Of a stretch of 64,000 bases of DNA, positions 10,171 through 19,691 are shown piece after piece; positions within the stretch are counted from its first letter, which is position 1; each line of letters begins with the position of its first letter. Position numbers and translations under genes: made by a program. Source of the DNA: Microbacterium sp. SORGH_AS_0969 (lineage in GTDB: Bacteria; Actinomycetota; Actinomycetes; Actinomycetales; Microbacteriaceae); assembly GCF_030818255.1 (NCBI RefSeq), contig NZ_JAUTAG010000001.1, forward strand, positions 3,410,001 through 3,474,000, in the 5' to 3' direction. Below the pieces are notes generated by a model that did no database searches, was not told the DNA's origin, and was given only the letters and a program-made list of their open reading frames with translations.

Positions 10171-10791
10171 ATGATCTCTTCGCTCCACGGCACGGCGGCC
10201 CACGTCGCCGACGACTCCCTCGTCATCGTGGTCGGCGGCGTGGGCTTCTCGGTGTCCGTCACCTCGCAGTTCGCGCGCACCGTGCATGTCGGAGACGACG
10301 TCCATGTGCACACGAACCTGATCGTGCGCGAAGACGCCCTCTCGCTGTACGGCTTCGAGAGCCGCGAAGAGCTTACGGTCTTCACGCAGCTGATCAGCGT
10401 CACCGGCGTCGGCCCGAAGTCCGCCCTCGGCGTGCTGTCGTCGCTGACGGTTCCGCAAATCGCTCAGGCGGTCGCCGACGACGACGATGCGCCCTTCCGA
10501 CGCGTCTCGGGCATCGGGCCGAAGACCGCGAAGCTGATCGTGGTCCAGCTCGCCGGCAAGCTCGCCGTCGTCCCCGCGGCCGCCCCCGCAGCCGTCGCCG
10601 CGCACGGGCAGGTGCCCCTGCAGGTCACTCAGGCCCTCGTGGGTCTCGGCTGGACCGAGCGCACGGCCGCCGAGGCCGTGGCATCCGTCGCCGAGGGCGC
10701 CTCCGAGAGCGACCGCTCGTCGGTGCAGGCGCTCCTGCGCCTCACGCTCGCGCTCCTCGGACCCGCGCGCAAGGAGACCGTGGGTGGCTGA
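10171..10791 (+). CDS. ruvA: Holliday junction-binding protein RuvA
   Basis: A 206-residue protein that forms a tetramer on four-way junctions and recruits the RuvB motor. Domain I (OB fold) is residues 1-63. Two helix-hairpin-helix motifs follow, with [18 protein letters not shown] near residue 75 and [19 protein letters not shown] near 115. A flexible Ala/Pro linker near 135 leads to the RuvB-binding domain III ([16 protein letters not shown]). Its 3' end overlaps ruvB by 8 bp. Expression probably includes SOS induction through the box at 10134. Confidence 0.97.
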   Translation: MISSLHGTAAHVADDSLVIVVGGVGFSVSVTSQFARTVHVGDDVHVHTNLIVREDALSLYGFESREELTVFTQLISVTGVGPKSALGVLSSLTVPQIAQAVADDDDAPFRRVSGIGPKTAKLIVVQLAGKLAVVPAAAPAAVAAHGQVPLQVTQALVGLGWTERTAAEAVASVAEGASESDRSSVQALLRLTLALLGPARKETVGG

Positions 10792-11827
10792 CGTCCGCGA
10801 TGCCGGAACCCCCGACGACGAGACAGAGCTCGCGATCGAGGGGGCGCTGCGCCCGACCTCACTCGCCGAGTTCGTCGGGCAGCAGAAGGTGCGCGGGCAG
10901 CTCCAGCTGTTGCTCGACGCGGCGCGCATCCAGCAACGCTCGCCCGACCACATCCTGCTCTCGGGCCCGCCGGGGCTCGGGAAGACCACGCTGGCGATGA
11001 TCGTCGCGCACGAGAGCGGTCGACCCCTTCGCCTCTCGAGCGGTCCGGCGATCCAGCACGCGGGGGATCTCGCCGCGTTGCTCTCATCGCTCACCCCGGG
11101 CGAGGTGCTGTTCATCGACGAGATCCACCGCATGGCGCGGTCGGCTGAAGAGATGCTCTACCTCGCGATGGAGGACTTCCGCATCGACATCATGGTCGGC
11201 AAGGGGGCCGGGGCCACGAGCATCCCCCTCGATCTCTCGCCGTTCACCCTCGTCGGGGCGACGACTCGCGCGGGACTCCTGCCCAATCCGCTGCGCGACC
11301 GCTTCGGCTTCACGGCGCACCTCGAGTACTACGAGCCCGAGGAGCTGGAGCAGGTCGTCTCGCGATCGGCATCCATGCTCGACGTCGGGCTCCCCGGCAC
11401 GGCGCGATCCGAGATCGCCCGACGCTCGCGAGGGACGCCGCGCATCGCGAACCGCCTGCTGCGGCGCGTGCGCGACTATCTCGTCGTCCACGGGCCCTCG
11501 GCCGGCACGGACGACGGAGATGCCGACGTGCGCACCGTCGGCGCCGCTCTCGATCTCTACGACGTGGATGCCATCGGTCTCGACCGCCTCGACCGCGCTG
11601 TTCTCGATGCGCTCGTCCGTCGCTTCCGCGGCGGTCCCGTCGGCCTCAGCACCCTCGCCGTCGCGGTGGGCGAAGAGCCCGAGACCATCGAATCGGTGGT
11701 GGAGCCCTACCTCGTTCGGATCGGTTTCATGGGTCGCACGCCGCGCGGTCGCGTCGCCACCCCCGAGGCCTACGACCACCTCGGCGCTCCCCACCCCGAC
11801 GGCCTGCTCCGGTTCAGCCAGGGGTGA
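10784..11827 (+). CDS. ruvB: Holliday junction branch migration ATPase RuvB
   Basis: A 347-residue AAA+ hexameric motor. Walker [12 protein letters not shown] near residue 65, Walker B FIDEIHRM near 110, sensor 1 LVGATTRAG near 160, arginine-finger region LRDRFGF near 172, and the C-terminal winged helix with the [20 protein letters not shown] signature. The GTG start at 10784 lies within the end of ruvA. It is the last gene of the ruv group; a GC-rich stem-loop follows 13 bp after the stop. Confidence 0.97.
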   Translation: MADVRDAGTPDDETELAIEGALRPTSLAEFVGQQKVRGQLQLLLDAARIQQRSPDHILLSGPPGLGKTTLAMIVAHESGRPLRLSSGPAIQHAGDLAALLSSLTPGEVLFIDEIHRMARSAEEMLYLAMEDFRIDIMVGKGAGATSIPLDLSPFTLVGATTRAGLLPNPLRDRFGFTAHLEYYEPEELEQVVSRSASMLDVGLPGTARSEIARRSRGTPRIANRLLRRVRDYLVVHGPSAGTDDGDADVRTVGAALDLYDVDAIGLDRLDRAVLDALVRRFRGGPVGLSTLAVAVGEEPETIESVVEPYLVRIGFMGRTPRGRVATPEAYDHLGAPHPDGLLRFSQG

Positions 11828-11840
11828 TGACCTATACTCG

Positions 11841-11863
11841 GCGGGGGATTCCCCGACCCCCGC
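11841..11863 (+). terminator. stem-loop after ruvB
   Basis: Seven-bp stem GCGGGGG / CCCCCGC with a 9-nt loop, located between ruvB and yajC. No T-run follows, so termination is plausible but weak. A good -10 match, TATACT (11833-11838), just upstream could instead make this hairpin part of the yajC leader. Confidence 0.4.
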
Positions 11864-11921
11864 TTGACTTACGCTAGGCAGTGCCGCACGGCGCGCCTGA
11901 CTCGAAAGGTGCACCGCCTCC

Positions 11922-12368
11922 ATGGACTCCAGTCTTCTTCTCGTCGTCGTCTTCGCCGGTCTGATCGTTTTCATGTTCGTGAGCTCCCGGCGTCGCGTGA
12001 AGAAGCAGAAGCTCGAGCTCGAAGAGAAGGCACGACAAACGGTCCCCGGAGCCGAGGTTCTGCTCCAGGGCGGGCTGTACGGCACCATCGTCGAGTACGA
12101 CGGCGAAGACCTCGACAAGCCGGCGCAGGTCGAGATCGCTCCCGGTGTCGTCATCAAGGTTCACAGCCAGGCCGTCCTCCGCATCGTCGACCCGGCGTCG
12201 GGCACGGTCACCGAAGACGAGTTCATCGAGGCGGAAGAGACCGAGGCCGAGTACGTCGCGGGCGTCGCCGACGGCGACATCACCTCGATCAGCGACGACC
12301 ACCGCGCCGCACGTCAGGCTGCCGAGGCCGACGCCGACCGCACCGACAAGGACCGTCCGCAGGCCTGA
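11922..12368 (+). CDS. yajC: preprotein translocase subunit YajC
   Basis: A 148-residue inner-membrane protein with one N-terminal transmembrane helix (about residues 2-22) followed by the signature RRRVKKQKLELEEKA and a small cytoplasmic beta domain with GAEVLLQGGLYGTIVEYD. It joins SecD and SecF in the Sec accessory complex. The C-terminal 40 residues are acidic and actinobacterial-specific. It is the first gene of a yajC-secD-secF unit. The gene order after ruvB and before secD is conserved. Confidence 0.92.
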   Translation: MDSSLLLVVVFAGLIVFMFVSSRRRVKKQKLELEEKARQTVPGAEVLLQGGLYGTIVEYDGEDLDKPAQVEIAPGVVIKVHSQAVLRIVDPASGTVTEDEFIEAEETEAEYVAGVADGDITSISDDHRAARQAAEADADRTDKDRPQA

Positions 12369-12415
12369 CACCTCGACCGTTCGTTTTCCGTTCCGCCGCA
12401 TAGAAAGCCGACTCC

Positions 12416-14122
12416 GTGGCGTCCTCTCCTCCCGTCCGCCATGCCTGGCGCGTTCTGACCGGTCTCCTCGCCATCACGGCGGTGCTGTTCGGCCTCAACG
12501 CCCTGGGCGTGTACGCCTTCAAGGCGAGCTCCTGGACCCCTGACCTCGCCCTCGACCTGCAGGGCGGAACGCAGATCATCCTGCAGGCGCAGACCACGGA
12601 TGGCGCCGCCCCGGACTCCGAGCAGCTTCAGCAGGCGGTGTCGATCATCCGCCAGCGCGTCGATGCCTCGGGTGTCGGGGAGACCGACATCGCCACCGAG
12701 GGAAGCGACAAGATCGTCGTGCAGATCCCCGGCGAGGCGGACGAGGCGACGCGTCAGCGGATCCAGAGCTCCGCGCAGCTGCAACTGCGCCCCGTGCTGT
12801 TCACCGGCTCGCCCGCCACGACGTTCGTCGGCGACGACGGCAACACGACGCCGTATCCGACACCGGACCCGAACCTGCCCGCGACGCCGACCGCGTCCCC
12901 GACGGACGGCAGCGACCCGGCGTACATCACCCCGGCGCTGCAGGCGCAGTTCCTCGCGTACGACTGCGCGAACCCGCCGAGCAACCCCGCCGAGGCCCCC
13001 GCGGATCAGCCGATGATCACGTGCGGCCTGCAGGACGGCACGAAGTACATCCTCGGTCCCGTCGAGATCGACGGAGACGACATCGCGGATGCCACGAACG
13101 GTCAGGAGCAGAACACCGGCCGCTGGGCCGTGAACCTCGTCTTCAACGACCAGGGCACCGAGAAGTTCGGCAAGATCAGCCAGCGCCTGTACGGCAAGCA
13201 GCCCCCGTTCAACCAGTTCGCGTTCGTCCTCGACGGATCCGTGCTGTCGGCCCCGTCGATGAACGGCATCATCCTCGACGGCCGCCCCAGCATCACGGGC
13301 AGCTTCACGCAGGAGTCCTCGAAGGCACTGGCCGATCAGCTGAAGTACGGTGCGCTGCCGCTGAGCTTCAACGTCGTGAGCTCCGACACCGTCTCGGCGA
13401 CGCTCGGATCCCAACAGCTGCAGGTCGGCTTCATCGCGGGTCTGATCGGTCTCGCGCTCGTCGCTCTCTATTCGCTGATCGTGTACCGCGCACTGGGCAC
13501 GGTGATCATCGCGTCGCTCGGCGTGATGGCCGTGCTCACCTATGTGATGCTCTGCATCCTGGCATGGCGCATGGGCTTCCGCCTGTCGCTCGCCGGTGTG
13601 GCGGGCCTCATCATCACGATCGGCTTCACCGCGGACTCGTTCATCGTCTACTTCGAGCGAATACGAGACGAGCTGCGCGACGGCAAGTCGATCACGGCCG
13701 CGGTCGAGGACGGGTGGTCCCGCGCCAAGCGCACGATCTACATCTCGAAGTCGATCAACATCCTCGCCGCCGTCGTGCTCTACATCCTCGCGGATGCCAC
13801 GGTGAAGGGCTTCGCCTTCACCCTCGGGCTCACGACCGCGATCGACATCGTGATCTTCATCCTCTTCACCCACCCGGTGATGCAGTTGCTCGCCCGCACA
13901 CGGTTCTTCGGCTCGGGTCACCCGCTGTCCGGCATGGATCCCGAAGCCCTCGGTGCCGTGTATCGCGGTCGCGCGCAGTTCCGGGCACCCATCGCCGACA
14001 GCGGCCGCACCAAGCGCTCGCGCGTCGAGGCGCAGCGCCGCCAGACGATCGCGGAACGCAAGCAGGCCGAGCTCGCCGCCGCCCGCGGCGATAGCCGCTC
14101 CACGAAGGAGGGAGACGACTGA
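12416..14122 (+). CDS. secD: protein translocase subunit SecD
   Basis: A 568-residue membrane protein that uses the proton gradient to help pull proteins through SecYEG. One N-terminal helix (about 15-35) is followed by the large extracytoplasmic P1 region, opening with LDLQGGTQIILQA. This contains an actinobacterial Pro/Thr-rich insert near residues 140-165. Five more helices lie between about 340 and 510, including GFRLSLAGVAGLIITIGFTADSFIVYFERIRDEL. The basic cytoplasmic tail ends in RSTKEGDD. The start is GTG. Its stop overlaps the secF ATG by one base, so the two are coupled. Confidence 0.96.
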   Translation: MASSPPVRHAWRVLTGLLAITAVLFGLNALGVYAFKASSWTPDLALDLQGGTQIILQAQTTDGAAPDSEQLQQAVSIIRQRVDASGVGETDIATEGSDKIVVQIPGEADEATRQRIQSSAQLQLRPVLFTGSPATTFVGDDGNTTPYPTPDPNLPATPTASPTDGSDPAYITPALQAQFLAYDCANPPSNPAEAPADQPMITCGLQDGTKYILGPVEIDGDDIADATNGQEQNTGRWAVNLVFNDQGTEKFGKISQRLYGKQPPFNQFAFVLDGSVLSAPSMNGIILDGRPSITGSFTQESSKALADQLKYGALPLSFNVVSSDTVSATLGSQQLQVGFIAGLIGLALVALYSLIVYRALGTVIIASLGVMAVLTYVMLCILAWRMGFRLSLAGVAGLIITIGFTADSFIVYFERIRDELRDGKSITAAVEDGWSRAKRTIYISKSINILAAVVLYILADATVKGFAFTLGLTTAIDIVIFILFTHPVMQLLARTRFFGSGHPLSGMDPEALGAVYRGRAQFRAPIADSGRTKRSRVEAQRRQTIAERKQAELAAARGDSRSTKEGDD

Positions 14123-15108
14123 TGCGCTCCATGACGCAGCTCGGTAACGACCTCTACTCGGGGAAGACCTCCTTCCCCTTCGTCCAGCGTCGCCGGATCT
14201 GGTTCCTCATCGCCGCGCTCCTCGTGATCGGTGCGGCGCTCGTGCCCCTGGTGCGGCCCATCCAGTTCTCGATCGAGTTCACCGGTGGCTCGCAGTTCAC
14301 GGTGTCGAATCCGTCGACGTTCGACCAGTCGCTCGCGACGCAGGCCGTGACCTCGGTCGTCCCGGGAGCGACGACCCGCGTCACCGTGATCAGCGACTCA
14401 GCCGTCCGCGTGCAGACCGATCAGATGAGCAACGACGAGACGCAGGCCGTGTCGGCCGCTCTCGCCAACGCGTACAAGGTGCCGACCTCGGAGGTCACCA
14501 ACTCCTTCATCGGAGCGACCTGGGGTGCGGACGTCACGAGACAGTCGTTGTGGGGTCTCGCGATCTTCCTCGCCCTGACGTTCCTCATCCTGGCGCTGTA
14601 CTTCCGCACGTGGAAGATGTCGGTCGCGGCCATCATCGGCCTCGTCGACGTGCTCGTCATCACGATCGGGATCTACGCGCTCTTCGGATTCGAGATCTCG
14701 CCGGCGGCCGTCATCGGATTCCTCACGATCCTGTCGTACGCCCTGTACGACACGACGGTCGTGTTCGACAAGGTCAGGGAGAACACGAGGGAAGACGGCG
14801 AGATCTCCGGGCGCACCTTCGCGGAGTCCGTCAACCTCGCCGCCAACCAGACCCTCATCCGATCGATCAACACCACGGTCGTCGCCGTCCTGCCGATCGG
14901 CGCGATCCTCTTCATCGGTGTGCCGCTGGGTGCCCGCACGTTGAGCGACATCTCCCTGTCGATCTTCGTGGGAACCCTCGTCGCCGCGTACTCGACGCTT
15001 TTCGTCGCCGTTCCGCTCTACGCCCTCCTGCGCGAGCGCGAGCCGGTGATCGCCCAGCGCGACGCTCGCGTGCGGTCCGCGCGCGAGAAGGCGGGTGTCC
15101 CCGCCTGA
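14122..15108 (+). CDS. secF: protein translocase subunit SecF
   Basis: A 328-residue partner of SecD with six transmembrane segments. The N-terminal helix lies near residues 30-48 and the periplasmic loop holds EFTGGSQFTV. The C-terminal membrane domain carries the family signature LSYALYDTTVVFDKVRENTRE near residue 205 and SINTTVVAVLPIGAILFIG near 250. ATG at 14122 overlaps the secD TGA. Length is normal for actinobacteria. Confidence 0.96.
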   Translation: MRSMTQLGNDLYSGKTSFPFVQRRRIWFLIAALLVIGAALVPLVRPIQFSIEFTGGSQFTVSNPSTFDQSLATQAVTSVVPGATTRVTVISDSAVRVQTDQMSNDETQAVSAALANAYKVPTSEVTNSFIGATWGADVTRQSLWGLAIFLALTFLILALYFRTWKMSVAAIIGLVDVLVITIGIYALFGFEISPAAVIGFLTILSYALYDTTVVFDKVRENTREDGEISGRTFAESVNLAANQTLIRSINTTVVAVLPIGAILFIGVPLGARTLSDISLSIFVGTLVAAYSTLFVAVPLYALLREREPVIAQRDARVRSAREKAGVPA

Positions 15109-15133
15109 CGGCGGGGGCCCGCTCCGCCGGGCG

Positions 15134-15139
15134 TAGGAT
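15134..15139 (+). promoter_or_regulatory. -10 box of rel
   Basis: TAGGAT lies 33 bp before the rel start codon, downstream of the secF stop. The resulting short leader contains GGGGAGGG as the ribosome site. Confidence 0.5.
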
Positions 15140-15172
15140 TGATCGACTGACGTCACGACGGGGAGGGCACCG

Positions 15173-17425
15173 ATGACCGAGACCACGGCCTCCGCTCCGC
15201 CGCCGTCCTCGCTTCGACGGCTCGTGCCGCGCATCTTCTCGCGCGCCGCGCGTCGCGACGACGTCGACAAGCTCCTGCGCACGGTCCGCACGCACCACCC
15301 CAAGGGCGATCTCGGAATTATCGAACGCGCTTATGCGGTCGCCGACAAGGCGCACGACGGGCAGAAGCGCCAGAGCGGCGAGCCCTACATCACGCACCCT
15401 CTGGCCGTGGCGCAGATCCTCGCCGAACTCGGCCTCGGACCGAAGGCGATCGCGGCCGCGCTGCTCCACGACACCGTGGAAGACACCGGATATCCGCTCG
15501 ACGAGCTGGCAGCCGACTTCGGCGACGAGGTCGCCATGCTCGTCGACGGCGTCACCAAGCTCGACAAGGTCAAGTACGGCGACAGCGCCCAGGCCGAGAC
15601 CGTCCGCAAGATGATCGTCGCGATGTCGAAAGACATCCGCGTGCTCCTCATCAAGCTGGCCGACCGCCTCCACAACGCGCGTACATGGGGCTTCGTCCCG
15701 CCGCACAAGGCCGCGAAGAAGGCCACCGAGACCCTCGAGATCTACGCGCCGCTCGCGCACCGTCTCGGCATCCAGGCCATCAAGAGCGAACTCGAAGACC
15801 TCTCGTTCGCCGTGATGCACCCGAAGCTCTACGCCGAGATCGAGAGCCTGGTGAAGCAGCGCACGCCGCAGCGCGAGCAGTACGTGCAGAACGTGATCGA
15901 CGCGGTCGACGCCGATCTCCGCGAGCTCCGCGTGCGCGGTCGCGTCATGGGCCGACCGAAGCAGCTGTACTCCGTCTATCAGAAGATGGTCGTGCGGGGT
16001 CGCGAGTTCGACGACATCTACGACCTCATCGGCATCCGGATCCTCGTCGGCACGGTGCGCGACTGCTACGCGGTGCTGGGCGCGATCCACGCACGGTGGA
16101 CCCCGCTTCCGGGGCGGTTCAAGGACTACATCGCGACACCGAAGTTCAACCTCTATCAGTCGCTGCACACGACGGTGATCGGCCCCGGCGGACGCACGGT
16201 CGAGATCCAGATCCGCACGCACGAGATGCACCAGCAGGCCGAGTTCGGCGTCGCTGCGCACTGGAAGTACAAAGAGCGCATGGCGGGTGGAAAGGCGGAT
16301 GCCAAGGCCGTCGACGCCGACATGGCGTGGATCGCGCACATCTCCGACTGGCAGGCGGAAACCGCCGACCCGGGGGAGTTCCTCGACTCGCTGCGCTTCG
16401 AGATCGGCGCAAAAGAGGTCTACGTCTTCACTCCGAAGGGCCGGGTCATCGGGCTGCCCGCGGGGGCCACGCCGGTCGACTTCGCGTACGCGGTGCACAC
16501 GGAGATCGGGCACCGCACGATGGGTGCGAAGGTCAACGGTCGTCTGGTGCCGCTCGAGACGGCCCTCCAGAGCGGCGATGTCGTCGAGGTCTTCACGTCG
16601 AAGAACCCCGACGCGGGTCCGAGTCAGGACTGGCTCGGGTTCGTCAAGAGCACCCGCGCGCGCAACAAGATCCGCGGGTGGTTCACGAAGGAGCGTCGTG
16701 AAGAGGCGATCGAGCAGGGGAAGGACTCCATCGCCCGCGCGATGCGCCGGCAGAACCTGCCATTGCAGCGTCTGATGAGCCAGGACTCGTTCACCGAGGT
16801 CGCGCGACAGTTCCACTACGAGGACGTCTCAGCGCTCTACGCGGCGGTCGGAGAAGGCCACGTCTCGACGCAGTCGGTGATCGAGAAGGTCACCGCACTG
16901 GTCAGCGAGGAAGACACCTCGACCGGACCGATCGACCTGCCACAGGTCGGTCGCCGTCGCGCTCCGCGCAACAGCGATTCGGGCGTTCTCGTCCGCGGTG
17001 CCCCCGACATCCTCGTCAAGCTCGCGAAGTGCTGCACGCCGGTGCCCGGTGACGACATCGTCGGCTTCGTCACGCGCGGGAGCGGCGTCTCCGTGCACCG
17101 CGGCGATTGCACGAACGTGAAGTCGCTGAAGGAAGATCCCGACCGGCTCATCGATGTCGAGTGGGCGCCGACCACGAAGAGTCTGTTCCTCGTCCAGATC
17201 CAGGTCGAAGCCCTCGATCGCTCCGGACTGCTCAGCGATGTCACCCGCGTCCTCAGCGAGCACCACGTCAACATCCTGTCGGCGACCGTGTCGACCTCGA
17301 ACGATCGTCTCGCGCTGAGCAAGTTCGTCTTCGAGATGGGCGACACCGTCCACCTCGATCGGGTACTGAACGCCGTGCGACGCATCGACGCCGTCTACGA
17401 CGTCTACCGCGTCACCTCGTCGTGA
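15173..17425 (+). CDS. rel: bifunctional (p)ppGpp synthetase/hydrolase Rel
   Basis: A 750-residue long RelA/SpoT homologue that makes and degrades the stringent-response alarmone. Domains in order: HD hydrolase (about 50-200; LLHDTVEDTGYPLDEL retains the HDxxED motif), synthetase (about 240-370; YDLIGIRILV and KDYIATPKFNLYQSLHTTV), TGS (about 410-470; VYVFTPKGRVIGLPAGATPVDFAYAVH), zinc-finger/helical region with KLAKCCTPVPGDDIVGF near residue 620, and a C-terminal ACT domain. Both active sites look intact. The last 14 bp overlap the convergent AbiEi-like gene. Confidence 0.97.
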   Translation: MTETTASAPPPSSLRRLVPRIFSRAARRDDVDKLLRTVRTHHPKGDLGIIERAYAVADKAHDGQKRQSGEPYITHPLAVAQILAELGLGPKAIAAALLHDTVEDTGYPLDELAADFGDEVAMLVDGVTKLDKVKYGDSAQAETVRKMIVAMSKDIRVLLIKLADRLHNARTWGFVPPHKAAKKATETLEIYAPLAHRLGIQAIKSELEDLSFAVMHPKLYAEIESLVKQRTPQREQYVQNVIDAVDADLRELRVRGRVMGRPKQLYSVYQKMVVRGREFDDIYDLIGIRILVGTVRDCYAVLGAIHARWTPLPGRFKDYIATPKFNLYQSLHTTVIGPGGRTVEIQIRTHEMHQQAEFGVAAHWKYKERMAGGKADAKAVDADMAWIAHISDWQAETADPGEFLDSLRFEIGAKEVYVFTPKGRVIGLPAGATPVDFAYAVHTEIGHRTMGAKVNGRLVPLETALQSGDVVEVFTSKNPDAGPSQDWLGFVKSTRARNKIRGWFTKERREEAIEQGKDSIARAMRRQNLPLQRLMSQDSFTEVARQFHYEDVSALYAAVGEGHVSTQSVIEKVTALVSEEDTSTGPIDLPQVGRRRAPRNSDSGVLVRGAPDILVKLAKCCTPVPGDDIVGFVTRGSGVSVHRGDCTNVKSLKEDPDRLIDVEWAPTTKSLFLVQIQVEALDRSGLLSDVTRVLSEHHVNILSATVSTSNDRLALSKFVFEMGDTVHLDRVLNAVRRIDAVYDVYRVTSS

Positions 17426-18014
17426 CGCTCACCGCTTCCTGGCGTTCCCCGCGTCCGTCGGGCGCGGCGTCACCAGGCAGCGCGTCGAGGAGCGTCGCAC
17501 CATCGAGGACGTCGAGAGCGCGACGACCGTAGGGGACCCGGGGCCGGGCGAGGATCCACTGTCTCGCCTGCTCCGCGAGAACGGGGTCGGAGCAGGCCCA
17601 CCGCGCCGCCGCGTCGTGGTGTCCCAGGCGCGCGAGATCGGCGAGCGTGCGGGTCGGCGTCGACACGGCCACCCCCGCGATGTGGATGACGTCCGCCGGG
17701 TCGAGCAGGACGTCGTGGTAGACCACTCGGCCGCTACCCGCCATGCGCGCGCGTCGACCGCTCGAGCGCTGCAGGTGGTGCGGGGACGGCTCGACGAGCG
17801 CGCCACCGTGCACCCACGCCGCACTCAAGCGCACCGCCGCGAGCCGCTCGCCGGCAAGCGGGCCCAGGCTGCGCGCTCGCATCCACGTCGTCTCGGCCGC
17901 GTCCGCCGGCATGTACCCCTCGCCGATGGCGACCAGGACGCCGTCGAGGCACGCCGCCGTGAGTTCGGCGAGCGAGAGGCGCTCGCCCGGGAAGAACAGA
18001 AAAGGCGACACCAT
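17412..18014 (-). CDS. AbiEi-antitoxin-like protein, orphan
   Basis: About 200 residues. The pattern of an AWVHGG-type helix, a VVYHDVLLDPADVIHIAGVAVSTPTRTLADLARLG core and no catalytic motif resembles the C-terminal part of actinobacterial AbiEi-family (type IV) antitoxins. The usual winged-helix N-terminus is weak or divergent, and no AbiEii nucleotidyltransferase toxin gene lies beside it. ATG at 18014 (or the adjoining GTG at 18017) starts it. Its end overlaps rel by 14 bp on the opposite strand. An orphan antitoxin-like regulator is the best guess, but the family call is tentative. Confidence 0.45.
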   Translation of the reverse strand: MVSPFLFFPGERLSLAELTAACLDGVLVAIGEGYMPADAAETTWMRARSLGPLAGERLAAVRLSAAWVHGGALVEPSPHHLQRSSGRRARMAGSGRVVYHDVLLDPADVIHIAGVAVSTPTRTLADLARLGHHDAAARWACSDPVLAEQARQWILARPRVPYGRRALDVLDGATLLDALPGDAAPDGRGERQEAVSVTTR

Positions 18015-18043
18015 CACGTCAGTCTGACGCGAGGGTGTCGCCC

Positions 18044-18063
18044 GTTCCCACCGAAGCGGGAAT
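18044..18063. terminator. possible stem-loop between DUF349 and AbiEi-like genes
   Basis: CCCGTTCCCACC and GAAGCGGGAA form an imperfect hairpin with arms TTCCC/GGGAA in the 63-bp gap downstream of the DUF349 gene. No T-run. Weak evidence. Confidence 0.25.
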
Positions 18064-18077
18064 CTGTGGAGAAGTGA

Positions 18078-19607
18078 TCAGCCGCCGAGGGCGCGCAGCC
18101 AGCCACGGCGCGCTTCGAGCGCCTCGGACGCCTGTGCGGCCGCGCGCTTGTCGCCCCGTGCCTCCGCCTCGGCCAGCTCGGACTCGAGCTTCGCGATGGC
18201 ATCCATGATCTGACGCGTCATGTCGTTCGCACGCGCCTTCTGCTCGGGATCGTTGCGCTTCCAGTCCGCGTCCTCGCGCGTACGCACGCTCTGCTCGATC
18301 TTGCGCAGCTCGTCGTCGAGACCGCGCTCGACGTCGCGGGGGAACACGCGGCCGATCTCGTCCCACTGTCGCTGGATGGCGGTGAGGCGCTGACGGGCCG
18401 TCGCGAGGTTCTTCTCGTCGACGATGGGCGCCGCCTGCTCGAGAAGTGCGCGCTTCTGCTCGATCTTCTCGCGAGAGGCTTCGATGTCGGCGGCCTCGCG
18501 TTCCCCGCGGGCGCTGTAGAGCGCGTCGCCCGCGGCCTTGAAGCGTGCCCAGAGCGCGTCGTCGACCTTGCGACCAGCGCGCCCGGACGCCTTCCACTGG
18601 TCGAGAAGGTCGCGGTACGCCCCGATGCCGTCCTCGCCGCGCGGGGCGAGGGCCTCGGCGCGCTCCACGAGACGCGTCTTGGCGTCGCGGGCGGCCTTGT
18701 GGGTCTCATCGAGTGCCGAGAAGAACTCGCGACGGTGACGGTCGAATGTCGCGCGAGCGTCACGGAACCGGCGCCAGAGCTGCTGTGCGGTGGACTTCGG
18801 CAGGCGGGGACCGTTCTGCTGGTGCGCCTGCCACCGGTCGAAGAGCGCCGACATCTCGGCGGTGCTCTGCTTCCACTGCACGGTCTGCGGGTCGCGGGCG
18901 GCGAGAGCCTCGGCCTCCTCGACGATGACGGTGCGCTCGCGCACCGCCTCCGCGACGGCCTCCTTGGCCGCAGCGGCCTCGCTCTCGCTCGCCTCCGCGA
19001 GCTCGGCGGTCAGGGCGTCGATGCGCGAGATGAGAGCCGCGAGGTCGCCGACGGCGGCAGCGCCGTCGAGCTTCGCACGGACGCTCAACGCGGTGGTGCG
19101 CAGGTCGGACGCCGAGGCGCCGCCGCGGCGGTGACGGACCTCGAGCAGGGTCACCTCGCTCGCGAGGTCGGCGAACTTGCGCTCGAAGTAGGCGAGTGCC
19201 TCGGCCGGGGTGCCATCGGGGTACTGGCCCACGACGCGCCAACCGTCGGCCTCGCGCACCGAGACCGTGCCCTCGTCGTCGACGCGGCCCCACGGCTCGC
19301 TCGGCGCCGCAACACGAGCTCCCGGACGCGGGCCGGGGCGCGGTGACGGCGCGGGAGTCGGTGACGGGGCCACCGGAGCAGCGACAGGAGCCTCAGCGGC
19401 ATCCGCTTCGGTCGTCTCGGCGACGTCGTCGGGGCCGTCCGCGGGCACCGCGATCTCGGGGGCGGAAGCAGCGGTCTCTTCGGCGGGATCAGTGGCCGCC
19501 GCGGACTCGTCGGGCGAGACGGGTGTCTCGTCTGCGGGTACCAGTTCGTCGGCTGCGTCGCTCGAGTCGTGCGAGCCGGCGGTGTCGGGGGAGGAAGCGG
19601 AAGTCAC
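18078..19607 (-). CDS. DUF349-repeat coiled-coil protein
   Basis: A 509-residue cytoplasmic protein. The N-terminal 100 residues are acidic and low-complexity (Asp/Glu/Ala/Pro). The following region opens with PWGRVDDEGTVSVREADGWRVVGQYPDG and then runs as a long helical array of DUF349 units, marked by repeated LWxRF/W-x-AxGRAGRKVDDALWARFKAA-like and QRQWDEIGRVFPRD segments roughly every 75 residues. Related repeats occur in E. coli YccJ-like/DUF349 proteins of unknown role; the structure suggests a scaffold or nucleic-acid-associated coiled coil. GTG start at 19607 with GAGGTG upstream. Function is not known. Confidence 0.8.
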   Translation of the reverse strand: MTSASSPDTAGSHDSSDAADELVPADETPVSPDESAAATDPAEETAASAPEIAVPADGPDDVAETTEADAAEAPVAAPVAPSPTPAPSPRPGPRPGARVAAPSEPWGRVDDEGTVSVREADGWRVVGQYPDGTPAEALAYFERKFADLASEVTLLEVRHRRGGASASDLRTTALSVRAKLDGAAAVGDLAALISRIDALTAELAEASESEAAAAKEAVAEAVRERTVIVEEAEALAARDPQTVQWKQSTAEMSALFDRWQAHQQNGPRLPKSTAQQLWRRFRDARATFDRHRREFFSALDETHKAARDAKTRLVERAEALAPRGEDGIGAYRDLLDQWKASGRAGRKVDDALWARFKAAGDALYSARGEREAADIEASREKIEQKRALLEQAAPIVDEKNLATARQRLTAIQRQWDEIGRVFPRDVERGLDDELRKIEQSVRTREDADWKRNDPEQKARANDMTRQIMDAIAKLESELAEAEARGDKRAAAQASEALEARRGWLRALGG

Positions 19608-19691
19608 GGAAATAGCACCTCATCGCGGCGAAGCCGCCTGGGGGAGAAGGACGATCCCGAGCCTAGTACGCCCGACCGGGACATGAAGGGG

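Noticed and set aside
14912..16816. Very long open frames opposite real genes (for example antisense to rel, to thrS at 2043-3920 and to fmt/rsmB/rpe at 58406-61060)
   Set aside because: They are products of high GC content and codon bias. They have no ribosome site, no recognisable domain, Arg/Gly/His-rich composition, and they lie opposite confidently identified genes.
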